From NCBI GenBank assembly GCA_018350325.1, contig JAEVLN010000012.1:2005991-2069990 (forward strand): a stretch of 64,000 bases of DNA, given 5' to 3'. Both the position numbers and the translations under genes were made by a program. Below are positions 52,996-64,000 of the stretch, one piece after another. This DNA comes from Globodera rostochiensis (taxonomy: Eukaryota > Nematoda > Chromadorea > Rhabditida > Heteroderidae). The notes under the pieces are model-generated. The model saw nothing but the letters and a program-made list of their open reading frames with translations. It did not search any database and was not told where the DNA came from. Each line of letters begins with the position of its first letter. Within the stretch, counting starts at the first letter, position 1.

Positions 52996-55374
52996 TTACG
53001 GTTCTGGACCCATCTTATGTTTCTTAACTGCCGGTGTCACTTTCTTATGCTTCTTGCCAACGCTTTGTTGCTGACTAGCAGTAGTCACGTACGAGTCCGT
53101 GGACAGCTGATCGTCTTCTTTCTTGTCAAATACAAAATCGTCCTCGGGCAAACGATAACCCTGAAATAGAAATTGACTGAGTGGAAGTTCACGCCTAAAC
53201 AATTTTGATTTTTGGGGAGGGGGGGGGGGGGGTGGTAACCGGATTAACATAATTAATACACATAATGGCATTGAAAAAGAAAACTAAACTTTCGGGGAAA
53301 AGGAGGAAGTTCCGTTGTTTACCTCACTGCCTTACAATTTGGAATCGAATTTACTAAAACGATAATTTAAAAAAACCAACCACTTCAACGCTTTCGTAGA
53401 GCCATCGACTGGACACAACCTTTACGGTGCCCCACTCACGCGCCCGAAGGTATTTTTGCCCAGAATTTGTCGCAGTAATCAAATGAGTGCACTGAAACAC
53501 GGCTCATCTGACCGTTAAAAGTGCCCCCATGCAATGCCACTAAGCGACCAAGTTCAACCCGTTCAACTCCAAGAAAACCGGACACCGAAATTTCCTGTTT
53601 AAAATCAAGAAATGTCGCTTAAAAAACTGTCCAACTGAAAAATAATTCTACTTATACAGAACTAAGGTCATTCAAAAATTCTGAAAATAAATGGGAAATA
53701 AACAAAACGTACGCATTCAGCGAAAATCGGAGTTTTGTGTGCGTTGATGAACTTGTTCGTTAAGACTGCATTCAGCGTTTCCAAATCTTTCGCTTTAACC
53801 GCTGCGTTAATCCACAAAGGGAGCACAACGGGCAATTTGCTGCGACGAGCATGCTTAAAAAGCAAACACCGTATTTCCAATCAGATATAACAATCCAAAA
53901 GATCAGATCACACTAACATTATATTTATCCGATTTCGGGTCGCATTTGTCGGCAATCAGGTGAGTGAATTTTTGATCCACTGCAGACCACACTTGTCCGC
54001 CAAGTTTGTGTACCAGTGCACTAAGGTGTTCCTGAGAAAAAAAAAATGAAAATGGGGATAAAATACGGACGAGAATCACAGTGCTAACAGTCAACCACTT
54101 TTACTAGTGATACAAAATGTATTGACCTTAATACGACATACCCGTTCGTCCCTGCTCAACCCGGTGTATGCGACGATGATGTTGCGAAACAGCGTGGAAC
54201 GGACTAATTCAATGCCGGAAAGTTCTACCCGCACTGCGGCCACCTGCTGATCTTCGGCTCCGTCCTTTGTCCCTTCTTCCTTCTCTCCGTCCATAGAGCC
54301 GTCGGAAATTTCCTCCTTTTGACCATCGGCCTCTTCGAGTTCGTGCTTTTTCCCTTCTTCCTTCTGCTCTTCCATTGCGCCATCAGAAAATTCCTCCTTT
54401 TGACCATCGGCCTCTCCGAGTCCGTTCTTTTCCCCACCGGAAATTTCCTCCTTTTGAGCATCGGCCTCTTCCTTTTGACCATCGGCCTCTTCCTTTTGAC
54501 CATCGGCCTCTTCGAGTCCGTTCTTTTCCCCACCGGAAATTTCCTCCTTTTGAGCATCGGCCTCTTCCTTTTGACCATCGGCCTCTTCCTTTTGACCATC
54601 GGACTCTTCCAGGCCATTCTTTTTCCCTTCTTCCTTCTGCTCTTCCATTGCGCCACCAAAAAATTCCTCCGCTTGACCATCGCCTTCTTCGAGTCCGTTC
54701 GTTTTTCCTTCTTCCTTCTGTCCGTCCATTGCGCCATCGAAAACTTCCTCCTTTTGACCATTCGTCTCTTCGAGTTCGATCTTTGTCCATTCTTCCTTCT
54801 GATCCCCAACACTACCACCGGAAACTTTCTTCTCTCCTTTCTTCACATCCCCAACGCCACCATCGGAAAATTCCTCCGCTTGACCATCGGCCTCTTCTCG
54901 TCCAATCGTTGTCCCTTCTTCCTTATGTCCTTCCATTGCGCCGTCGTCTTCCTCCTTACCATTAGCCTCTTCGAGTTCGTTCTCTTCCTCCTCAGAAATT
55001 TCCTCCTTTTGACCATCGGACTCTTCCAGTCCATTCTTTTTCCCTTCTTCCTTCTTTCCATCCATAGCGCTGTCGGTAATGTCCTCCGTCTGGCCATTAG
55101 CAAGTTCATCCATTTTTGCAATAGGAACACCACAAATATTTCCCGTCTCGCTCAAAAGCATTCGAGCTGCCTCCACAATTGAACTTGCCTCTGAGTGTGC
55201 ACGTGTGAAATCAGCTTCAAATTCAACCAATGAATCCTTAAATAGATTCTGAAACCCAAAGAAACTCTGTAAAGGTTTTAAAACCCGAAAACGACGAAAA
55301 ATTGTAGTCCGGTTGAGTTGAGCCTCCGCCAAAAGCTTGTCCAGTTGCAATAATCTTTGCTCCAAGGGATTCAT
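52996..55374 (-). CDS. Tandem-BRCT protein with acidic repeat region
   Basis: Minus-strand start MNPLEQRLLQLDKLLAEAQL, a helical N-terminal part of about 90 residues, then a long acidic low-complexity tract (roughly residues 95-380) made of recurring EADGQKEE and GKKNGLEE units. Two BRCT domains follow. BRCT-1 has VRSTLFRNIIVAYTGLSRDE, LSALVHKLGGQVWSAVDQKF and THLIADKCDP, then LPVVLPLWINAAVKAKD. BRCT-2 has TPIFAECEISVSGFLGVERV and ELGRLVALHGGTFNGQM. The end (GYRLPEDDFVFDKKEDDQLS, then a KKHKK patch) is nuclear-localisation-like. BRCT pairs bind phosphoproteins in DNA-damage signalling; this pair most resembles the first BRCTs of TopBP1 or PTIP. The repeat tract is unusual for those families. 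Orthology is not settled. Confidence 0.78.
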
Positions 55375-55973
55375 GTCGTTTATAGTTTAAATATTATGTA
55401 ACTAAAAAAGAGAGTTCGAACTCCGTTTTTAGTGTTTGGGTTTATATAATATACATATGTAGGCATAATTGATTTTTGGAAAATTCTGAATTTTGAAAAA
55501 TTGTTCGAATCGGGCACGAGGCCGGTAATAGTGAATTTTAATCGATTTTGAGACATAGGTAAATGTGCATTTTTCAAAAATTTGAATTTTCGAAAAACTA
55601 TTTGAATTCAGGGTCGGTGTTCGGAATTGGTCTTAAAGGAGGTCATATTTTACTCGACCCCGAAAACCCACAAATCACAAAATCCACGGTGTTTATGTGA
55701 AGGTAAAGTTTAGTCGCGTCCTTTGATTTTATGCAACAAAACAAAAACCCCTCTTTTTATTTGAGCCAAGAGCACTCGCATTCGCAGCATTCGTAAAAAA
55801 AAAATTTAGATTTTGATTGATTTTATTTCTCTAACATTTTGCCAAATATATTTGTTCGGCAGTTTGTACCAATTTTCTTAACAAATTCGAAACCTGTAAA
55901 ATGTGTCCAATTTAATTGTTTTCCTAACTTTAACGCACTTTTGAATACAATTTATTTAGGCTTTATTTCAGAA
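55375..55973. other. divergent promoter region
   Basis: 600 bp between the BRCT gene (-) and strumpellin (+). AT-rich. A TTTATTTCAG acceptor ends at 55971, two bases before the strumpellin ATG, fitting a trans-splice site for a spliced leader. Confidence 0.5.
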
Positions 55974-58900
55974 ATGTACCAAAATAAATGGACTAATGGC
56001 TGTGCGCAGTTAGTCGACGATCTTACGTTCACCGGCAACTGTGTTATAGCCGAAATTCATCGGTTGGCATTGCTCGTGCCTAAAGACTTTAGTGATATTT
56101 CTTCGAGTGCATTCAACAAATTACTCATAGACTTTTCTTACTTTGAAAATCGCGACTCATTTGATCATTTCACCGAGGGAAGTGAGGTAATAAAATGCTT
56201 TTAAGCGGACTAAAGTTAATTTTTAAATTTTTGAACCTTAATGAAGGAAGGCCGCCAACTGGATAAGGAGTTTTACTCAAGATTCGGCCCCTATTTGGAA
56301 ATGTTTGGACGGTTGGTCGACAAATTCTACGACTTTATATTGGACATTTCCGAGTGAGTAAATCTTTTTGATTACAAATATATGTTTAGCAGGATTAGGT
56401 AATTAATTGCCTTTTTGTTTCAGTTTTTCCACCGATTTTCTCACGTACAAAGAACAATTTGCACGTTTTAAATGCGTTGAACAATTGGAAATGTTTGGTG
56501 CACAACTTTTGTACTTGCTGGGCTTTGTTCTTCTCCTCATCGATCAAAAATTCCCACAAGAAATTCGGGAACGAATTTTCGTCGCCTTTTATCGGCTGAG
56601 GTGAGCATTTTATCTTTGATTTTTGCTTTATGTTCAAATATTTCAGGACTGATATTCCTCTGAAGAAGTTGGAAACGGTCGTCAATGTCTTTCGAAACCG
56701 GCGCGAAGCGTACGAGTCAAGTTTTCTGTACGGAAGTTTTTTTTCAGACAATAAATATTTATTTGGGCTTGTTTAGAAGCATTGGAATTGACGAATGTTT
56801 TATTCAGAAAATGATCACGTTTCTTCAATTTTATAAGGTCAAAACATTTGTTTGATGCCTTCTTCGTCCAAACGTTCTGGTCAAAATGCCTTAGGGACCA
56901 AAACTTGGATGGCTCGAAAATGCGATTTACGTTTGTCTTTATTTCGACCCGAGCCACGACACATTGAACAACCAATTCTCCACAATGCGTCAGATCATTG
57001 ACAACTCTTTTGCAAGCAGATGGGTATGCTTTGTGCTACCCATTCAGAGTTAGTAGCCACAACTTTTTTGAACAGGTTCTGCATTTGCATGTCGACTTTC
57101 AAGGTGAAATATACTCCTTGAAGTCCTGGTTAATGTGCGCACAATTTTAGTCAATTTGTTTGAAAAATGGTCGCGGTTTAAAGCGGCTAATGCCGCAATT
57201 GCAAATGCTTGGGACACGTCGCGCGCGGTTGGTCTTGCGGACGCGCACTTTTCCACGCTCCGGTGCGCCACTTTTCCTTCCACCGGATTGTTGTCCGTAG
57301 AAAAGTTTGATGATTACGAAAAATTGTTGTTGGACTGTAACGCCGCAATCAAATGGTTGATTCTACACCATTCGAAAGGTTTTCAACCGAAAAAAAACGT
57401 TCAGTTTTTTTTGTTGTTTGTTTTTTTAGATGAATTCATGTCGAGAAACAAGAAACTTGCTGCTTTTGCAACTTCAGACGATTCTTCCGTTGAAATTATG
57501 AACTTTCTGAAGCAATTGTCACGTTTTGAATACAAATTTCGGAAGGTTTTGCTCGGAATGAGGAATTTAACTTCTACGAAAGTGGTTCAGGCTATTGTCC
57601 ATGTACGATCCAATCGGGAACGCTGTATAAACACACTTCGAGAACGAATATCGGACAACTTTTCACAGGTTCTTGCATTTTTGCGCAATTCTTTGGGCAT
57701 CAAACCTGATCGACGAACAGGTTGGACTTGTGCATGTCTTTGTTTTCAGTTTAAAAATTCATTTTGACCCTTAATCGATTTGTAAAAACTGTTATATTTT
57801 TCTGAGTTTGAAATCATTTTCAGAGCGTATTGTCGGATGGCTCGATTCGGTGAAGTGCAGCATTGAGGACATGGCGCCGTCTCTTGTCGCTGCTGGTGCT
57901 GACTGCGTTACATTCGTCCCGTTGGACCAGCTCAGTGCCCGCATTTCGGAGGTGCTTCAAAGTCAGTATGACAGCAACATTGACCATCAGCAACTGCTGC
58001 TTCGACAATGTTTGGTGCTTGCTCGTTCCGACTTGCGACGATTGCGAAACGTTTGTGCGATTGACGACTCTTTTGCACATGGACTGAACGAACGAACCGA
58101 ATCCGTTTTTCTTTTCCGCTACGTTAAGAGGAATTGCGTGCAAATGGAGCAGCTTTTGCAGGCCGAGGCGCTTTCAGTCAAATTTATCTTTCTCAAAGTT
58201 GCCGAATCAGTCCAAACGCTAGTCTGGGGATCCAATTGCAACGAAGTCAAAAGGAACAAACTGTGCTCATTTTACTACAGCCTCTTGGAACTCAAATTGA
58301 GAGCTGTCATTCAGGTTAGCAAACGTAGCTTCTTCTTGCTTGTTTGGTTTGACATAATTGGAGAAACTTTCCCCATTTTTTGGAATCGCAACAACATGAA
58401 GGACGAAGTCGATCTTCAATAGATTTTGTGATTTTTCAGGCTGTTCCGCGTTCAATTTTCCATGAAATGGCCAAGTTAACCGATTGCTTTCCGTCCGACA
58501 CATCGTCCGTTTCCATCGGGAAAACTCGAATCCGCGAATTTGCTGATTTCGAAAGGAGACGAACTTTGGCCGACCTCACCTTCCAAATCTCGAAACTTGC
58601 GCGTGGAATCTCGAACACCTGCATTAAACAGCTTGGTGACGTGGAAATTCAGCCGCGCGCTTTATTAGCCGATGGACTCCGACGGGAACTCAATGTGTTA
58701 ATAATTATTCATTAAAATCATCTTGACTTTTTGATTTTAGACTAGGTTAAAGCAAATTTTCGCTACAAATGGCCAACCGAATAATATTCTCAAAACACTT
58801 CAAAGCCAATCAGTGAAATTCCATCAGTTTCGACGGTCGTTTCTGTTCATTTGCGACCATGTCGGAATCCGAGATGGAATTCGCATGTGGACAGAACAGA

Positions 58901-60134
58901 TCAAATGCATTTTGGCGGAGTCACTAAAGTCGAAAACCACAAAAACAGCTGAGGTTTGACTGATGACCAATTTTTATTTTGTTTTTCCCACTCGTTCAGG
59001 GATCATCACCAATCGTTTCTTCCATATCGCAGCCAAAATTGATGTTGGAAAAATTATACGATTTTATTATCTCAGCGACTGCCCCACAGTTTGTTGACTA
59101 TTTTATTTAATAAAAGCATTTTTTTCAATTTAGATCGACCAAATACAGCCAAATGGAGTCGGTTTGGCGCTCAGCTGATGGGAAATTTATCAAGTTTTCT
59201 TACAATGTTTTCGCTTCACTTGAGGTTTGTAACCCTTTTTAAAACGGACTAGATAGTTTTATTCGGGTTTCGAATGTGTGAACTCTTCTGATTGAATAGC
59301 CTTGTCACGAGCTTTTTGGTTTAATTGCAGAATTGGATGCTGTCTGGCTTGAACGCTTTGACCGCGGCTATGTTGGCTAAAGAAGTCGCGGAGCTGAAGT
59401 TGGCTTTCGTGAAACGTGCGTTTGGAACGAATCGCTCATTGCCGGCCTCGAGAACGGCACTCCTTGCGCAGTTGAGTTCGCCAGAATTTGCGTTGTCCGG
59501 TCCGAACCGGGAACTTCTGCTCGCACTCGGCAGATTGGGCCAACAATTCCTGCTGTTGTGCAACCTGCAACTGTTTGTCAAAGCCGAAGCACACAGCCAA
59601 TTGGGCACAGTGCACACAACTGAACAAACGTTGAGGAGGTTTTGTGTTTTTCAACAGCCATTCGACAAAATTTATGCCATTATTTAGGATCACAAAATGG
59701 GAAGACGCATTAAATACAAACAAAAATCTGAGCGTGATTGGTTTTAATGGCGAACTTGTCGACACGATTTGCAGGGTAAGAAGATTAATTGACATATTTA
59801 TTTTGGAAGAAATATTGAAATTTGTCGTTTTCAGATTCTTCCGCTTAAATCTGCCAATGGACAATTATTTCTTTTCTCCGTGATTTTGTACTTTTCTTAC
59901 TGCGTAAATGACCAAAGTGAGTGATGGACCAAAAATATTTTCAGTTTATTATGACCATTTTTAGACTTAGCCATTCAAAAAGTGGAAAAAATGGACGGAG
60001 TTGCGGTGATAGAGGGAGCCAAACTGATGCTGCAGCATTCGCCCCTGTGGAGGCATTTGACTGCTGATGCCAAATATTTGTTTTTGCACGAAAACCCTAC
60101 CATTTTCAGACATTCTTTGCCCATTTTCCCATAA
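55974..60134 (+). CDS. WASH complex subunit 5 (strumpellin)
   Basis: Core scaffold of the WASH complex, which activates Arp2/3 actin assembly on endosomes. ATG at 55974-55976 (MYQNKWTNGCAQLVDDLTFT), two bases after a TTTCAG acceptor. Blocks in strumpellin order are GNCVIAEIHRLALLVPKDFS, LLIDFSYFENR, LEMFGAQLLYLLGFVLLLID with QKFPQEIRERIFVAFYRLR, YVCLYFDPSHDTLNNQFSTM with RQIIDNSFASRW, VNLFEKWSRFKAANAAI, LLLDCNAAIKWLILHHS, FEYKFRKVLLGM, RRTLADLTFQISKLARGI and ALLADGLRRELNTRLKQIF. The protein ends RHSLPIFP with the stop at 60132-60134. It is all-helical, without catalytic motifs. Length (about 1,100 aa by estimate) suits the family. A WAC-like gene starts 170 bp downstream on the same strand. 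Confidence 0.9.
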
Positions 60135-60303
60135 TTACGACGATATTTAAAATTATGAATAAATTTTTACGAATACAATTGTAGCATTTTGTGTTGTTTG
60201 CTACTATCGACAACTGGAATCTTTTTGATAGTATTCGATGACATTAATTTACATCGCAGACATTGTTATTATTCTGGATTCAGCCTCATATTCAGCTCGT
60301 TCA

Positions 60304-61797
60304 ATGGTAACAAATTCGTGGTTTTCTGTTTGGTACAGTTTCTTCTCCCCGTTAAGGATACGTCGACGTCTCGAGTAAAGGAAATCGGGACGTGGAGTGA
60401 ACAGTTCAGCTCATCGGGGAAGAGGTTTTAAGGGGAACTGTCGATTAACCACATTAATTCTCTGTATTGCCTGAGTTTCAGGTATTACTACAACCGGGAG
60501 ACGGAGGTATCGCAGTGGGAAAAGCCGGTGGAATGGAAGCAGGCGGAAAAGGACCAAACAGAACAACGGGCGCGATCATCGACGGGCGTGAAGGAGGACA
60601 AAAGTATGTTCACACAGTGTTTTGTGCTGGCTTATACGGCCTTGGGACCTCGATGTTCACAAGGAATTTTGTTTAGGCACTTCTTACAGCAAACTGCGAC
60701 ATCGTCCGTCGGTTTCGTCACTTTCCTCCACTGCCGTTGCGGCACATTCAACGTCAGCCTCTAAGCCGGCTGACTCTTCTACTGGACACCCAGTCAAGTC
60801 GTCCGCTTCTTCTCCCTCTGTTAGAAACTCGTCAAACGCTCCTAAACGCCCTCGATTCGACGAACAGCCGCCTCCGTCTTCTGCGACACGACAAGTTTCA
60901 TCGTCGTCCTTATCAGCTAACAAAAAGGTGCCCTCATCCTCCACCTCTGCAGCAGCTGTAGCGACGGTTTCGAGCAGCACGGACCACCCCCAACATCGAT
61001 GTGGCAGTGTCAGCTCATCATCACCGGCAGCACAGAATCACAAAACTCCACCAAACTCATCGTTTTCGTCATCGACTGTTCAAAAACGGACGTCATTTTC
61101 GGGTTCGGCACGTGTCGATAGCAAAAGTGGCTTCTCCAAACAAGGAAGCGGCTTGAAATTGGCTTCAAAGTCTGCTTCAAATCCCGCGGTGGTGGAGCAG
61201 CCAAAGAAAGGAACATCGACCGCGACGGATAACTCAATGGGCCAAACGCACGGCTCGAAGTCGTCGGCCCAACCGCCCATAAAAAATGGCACACCGACGA
61301 GTGAAGCTCATGCCCCCGGCAATTCAATTCACCGGAGTGGCAGCACAAATTCAAAAGTTCTTCCGAACTTTGAACAACACGAGAAGCATCCACAAGGTTT
61401 AACGCTGAAAACTTACCCAAGTATAGGACGAACGGTCGATCAATTAAGCTCCTCCGCGCGAAGATTTGTACACCAAATTCTATCATCATGAACCGGGCGC
61501 GTTTTCTGCTAGGCGTGCTCTCAGCTCCGAAGAATTTCTCAACAATTTGAAGCGATGTTCGGATCGAAAAGCAAAACACGCAAATATCCTCCTCTCCATC
61601 GTCAGTTTTGTTTTCCGTTTTCTGTGAATTTTGCTTTAAAATTCTCTTTTCAGGACCGCGATTTACACTCAATCCAGACGTTAACAAAAACTGCCGAATT
61701 CCGTTCTCAATTGATAAAACAGCGAAGTGTAGCGGTAAACCTGAGCCTATTTTATCGACACAAATATAATTCTTTAGACATCAAAACGGATCCATGA
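60304..61797 (+). CDS. WW-domain adaptor, WAC-like
   Basis: Homologue of WAC, a WW-domain adaptor linking RNA polymerase II to histone H2B ubiquitination. The best start is ATG 60304-60306, immediately followed by an intron (60307-60339), so exon 2 reads on as FLLPVKDTSTSRVKE. The WW domain is GTWSEQFSSSGKRYYYNRE with TEVSQWEKPVEW, matching the distinctive WAC W-SE-SSSGK-YYYN-TEVSQWEKP-EW pattern. A long Ser/Thr/Pro-rich disordered region follows (60680-61390). Splicing out 61396-61449 and 61613-61665 joins a conserved-looking helical C-terminus: REDLYTKFYHHEPGAFSARR, SSEEFLNNLKRC, then HSIQTLTKTAEFRSQLIKQR, stop at 61795-61797. The N-terminus is much shorter than in vertebrate WAC. It could be the downstream gene of an operon with strumpellin. 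Confidence 0.82.
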
Positions 61798-62109
61798 ACT
61801 GGAATCGAAAAGTCAATAAATGCTAGCCCATCGGAAGACGTCACAAATTATTTTCATTTTTTTAAACGATTCAATTGTGTACTTTATTTAAAAACAAAAT
61901 TCTCTCACCTCCATCAATGAAAATACATTAGGCTTTAGAAAATAGCTAAGGCAGTGGCTGGCAGGAGTGGGGAAAGGGGTAATTCAATTATTCGTTTTAT
62001 TGAAACTTTAACCAATTTTCTTGACAAAAGTCGTTGTGATGGCGAACTCCCCCCCCTCCCTTTCCGGCAAACCGTTAGAACAACGAAAATAAAAATGTCA
62101 AAAAGGTGG

Positions 62110-63293
62110 TCAAATTAACAATTCCTTCCTGCATCTCGCCTGAATCGCAGTGTCCGCCTGAGACCGAACAATTTCTTCAACAGCGACTTCTTCTCTGATA
62201 AGGCGCAGCTGAAATTGCATTTTCAATAATTAAATCGGTGCCCTCCCCGCGAAAGGCACTTGAAAAAAAAAAACAAAAATAACCGCAAAAAAAAAAATTA
62301 CATTTGTCTTCACGGTTTTCAACGCCGACATTTTGTTCGGCAAGTTGTCTTTGCACTGGTCAAAAGTGGCGCTGTTTTCCTGAAGACATCGGTGCAGCAA
62401 ATGTTCCCGCATTTTTCGCATTTCCGCGAGCTGTAAAGAAAATGTTGTGAATATTACCCCCCTAAAGTCGAACATTTGGAAAAATTGCCAACAAAATATA
62501 AAAAGGAAAAAATAGACCCCCTAATAATCGATTTTAAAAAGCAAAATCCCTAAGAATCGAGTTCCCCGCCCCCCCCCCCCCCGAAAATTTTTCTTGGCTA
62601 CGCCACTGGTAATCAATCAATCTCGGTAATAGTTAAGTTTGTGGGCCCCATTCTTGAAAAAAAAAATTAAAAAATGTCCAAAGTCGTGAAAAGCGTGTTT
62701 CTGGGGGGTTTTCGGGGTCGTAGAATCCGAATCCGACCTACATTGCGACCAATTCCGAACCCCGAACCCGATTTCGAACAATTTTTCCAAAATTTAAAAT
62801 TTTCCAAAAACTTTTCACGACTTTGACATTTTTTAATTTTTTTTTTCAAAAATGGGGCCCACAAACTTAACTATTACCTCAATCTCAATATTGTACAATC
62901 AATCAACAATAATCAATCATATCTTTCAGGTCGGAGAAACCGAAAATTGGGTAAGAAGGGGGCGGGTGGGCCAGCCCAAACCAATAAAATTGGAAATACG
63001 CAACTTTTTTTTTCTAAACGTTTTTTTCTTTTCTTTTTGTTAACTGACACTTTTTTGGATGTCCTCACAAATTCGCTGCTTGTCCAACTTTTTGGAGAAC
63101 GATTTGGTGGGCAACTCGCAGTTCAGTCGAAGAATGATTTTGTCCTCGTCTGCTCTCAGTTTGTCGATGACGCGCTAAAGCGAAAACAAAATGATAAAAA
63201 ATTGCTAAATTAATTTAAAAAATAAAGAAAAACCTTAAATTCTCCCATGTCCCGGCAAAGGAATGCGTCACTGTCACTGGTAATAGTGCCCAT
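62110..63293 (-). CDS. MIX23 (CCDC58) homologue, mitochondrial intermembrane space
   Basis: Small helical protein of the MIX23 family, tied to mitochondrial protein import. Four minus-strand exons: MGTITSDSDAFLCRDMGEFK; RVIDKLRADEDKIILRLNCE with LPTKSFSKKLDKQRICEDIQ; LAEMRKMREHLLHRCLQENS with ATFDQCKDNLPNKMSALKTV; and LRLIREEVAVEEIVRSQADT, ending RCRKELLI, stop at 62110-62112. The family pattern (D..I...LN...PT.SF..K.D....C...., then R...I..C......V..L, then LR.E...V.EIV......RC) fits throughout. Phases of the first and second introns agree. Intron 2 holds a 254-bp inverted-repeat element. The IFT70-like gene diverges 189 bp away. Confidence 0.8.
62625..62878. mobile_element. 254-bp MITE with 8-bp target-site duplication
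   Basis: A foldback element inside a MIX23 intron. Arms of about 68 bp start GGTAATAGTTAAGTTTGTGG and match each other inverted with one substitution and one single-base gap. It is flanked by a perfect 8-bp direct duplication TCAATCTC (62617-62624 and 62879-62886). No coding capacity. The 8-bp duplication fits hAT or Merlin superfamilies; GG termini lean to Merlin, but this is not decided. Near-identity of the arms implies fairly recent insertion. Confidence 0.93.
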
Positions 63294-63482
63294 TTAAAGA
63301 ATCTGTTTGAAACGCAATTTAAGCAACGAATTGAAATTGGTTTTGGTTGCCATGACAACAAATAACAATAAATGTGTAATTCAATGTATTTAAATACTTA
63401 GAGGCCGGTGTAAAAGGACCGGAGTCCGGTTAGGGTTTTTAAGGGTAAGGCTTTTCCGGGTTTATAGCCCTTGAAGAAATTA

Positions 63483-64000
63483 ATGTCATTTCTGCCGATC
63501 AAAGACGGCGAATTCACCAGCACCATTTATGGCATGGTCAGTTTTGGCACTTTTTCGTTTAAATTACAGGAATATGTAACGTTTTTTTTTATTATTGTTC
63601 AGATCAAGGAAAACAAATTTGCCGACTCAATACGCGTTTTGCAGTACGAATTGCAGCGGAACCCAGAGGTCTTTCACAATATTAATTATTTATTTATTTA
63701 AAAATAAAAGTATTTTCAGTCACGCGCCGCACTTTCACTTTTGGGCTATTGTTATCAGCACATTCAAGGTCCAAAACAGGACTATGAAAGAGTTTTTTTA
63801 AGCAAGTTTAGCGCCTAATAATTTGTTAAGTCGCTCTGTTTAAGCTAATGTAAAGTTTCGCGGCGCATCACAGCGCCGCGGGAGAAAATAAATTTAAATT
63901 TTATTTTATTTAATTTTGGCATTCTGTTAATTAATTAATTATTTTAAAGCTCGGCGGGAAAAGTACGGCATTCCCTCCGGGCACATTAATTTGGACCAAC
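63483..64000 (+). CDS. dyf-1: IFT70/TTC30 (DYF-1) homologue, 5' part
   Basis: TPR protein of the IFT-B complex that works in cilia (sensory neurons in nematodes). ATG 63483-63485: MSFLPIKDGEFTSTIYGM, intron, then IKENKFADSIRVLQYELQRN with PE, intron, then SRAALSLLGYCYQHIQ. This is the TTC30 N-terminus (IPDGEFT..VY..I, A...L..ELQR.P, SRA.LSLLGYCYY..Q). After HIQ the frame runs on as GPKQDYERVFLSKFSA and stops at about 63819; the true gene more likely splices at GTCCAAAA and continues past the window. The reading here is therefore partial, and truncation cannot be excluded. It shares a short divergent promoter with MIX23. Confidence 0.75.
63951..63985. repeat. possible hAT-like element end
   Basis: AGCTCGGCGGGAAAAGTACGG followed by CATTCCCTCCGGGC resembles the left subterminal part of the 28593-29463 element (GGCGGGAACGGGATTCCCGC and GGGAAAAGTACGGG). 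Only the edge is in the window, so the identity is tentative. Confidence 0.3.

Noticed and set aside
54319..55182. Plus-strand Leu/Phe-rich 287-codon frame
   Set aside because: It is the antisense shadow of the acidic repeat tract of the BRCT gene, repeating with the same period.

Overview
The window is eukaryotic and almost certainly nematode. Protein-coding genes are split by many short introns (often 45-60 bp) with GT...TTTCAG-type junctions, neighbouring genes can sit 120-230 bp apart on one strand (the spacing of nematode trans-spliced operons), and the gene content (SDF2, frataxin, AGEF-1/BIG, strumpellin, IFT70/DYF-1, a HEN-1-like LDL-A protein) is metazoan. Very long poly-G/poly-C tracts and divergent, duplicated PPP phosphatases would suit a tylenchid plant-parasitic nematode, but the sequence alone does not fix the genus. 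All gene models here are manual splices made by eye.

Layout. 0-5.6 kb: left-edge minus-strand extracellular-domain exons (a MAM-like end, then a DCC/UNC-40-like FN3 gene), an 86-bp minisatellite and a roughly 0.94 kb G-tract array. 5.7-10.7 kb: three minus-strand housekeeping genes, GDP-fucose transporter (with an intronic tRNA-Gly and an apparent frameshift), eIF3h and ubiquitin-RPL40. 10.7-17.9 kb: mostly non-coding and repetitive, dominated by a 121-bp HindIII-type satellite (35 full monomers) whose right end abuts a duplicated piece of the eIF3h gene. 18-22 kb: SDF2 (+), then frataxin and RTN4IP1 (-), a likely mitochondrial operon. 22-25 kb: a Lys/Glu-rich small gene diverging from PPP phosphatase copy A. 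25-30 kb: a DPP8/9 peptidase with an 871-bp hAT-type non-autonomous element in an intron. 30.6-35.3 kb: an eight-exon minus-strand gene for a membrane-anchored or secreted LDL-receptor-class-A protein whose splice phases all agree (372 aa). 37.8-45.9 kb: the Sec7 ARF-GEF AGEF-1/BIG. 47.6-49.2 kb: PPP phosphatase copy B, a segmental duplicate of copy A. 50-55.4 kb: SMPD4 and a tandem-BRCT protein (-). 56-61.8 kb: strumpellin and a WAC-like WW protein (+), spaced like an operon. 62-64 kb: MIX23 (-), carrying a second inverted-repeat element, diverging from an IFT70 gene cut by the window edge.

The genes do not form one pathway. The recurring themes are housekeeping genes packed into short same-strand clusters, two islands of poly-G-rich DNA around cell-surface or secreted-protein genes, and recent repeat activity (satellite growth, 8-bp target-site-duplicated elements, segmental duplication with a strongly diverged exon).
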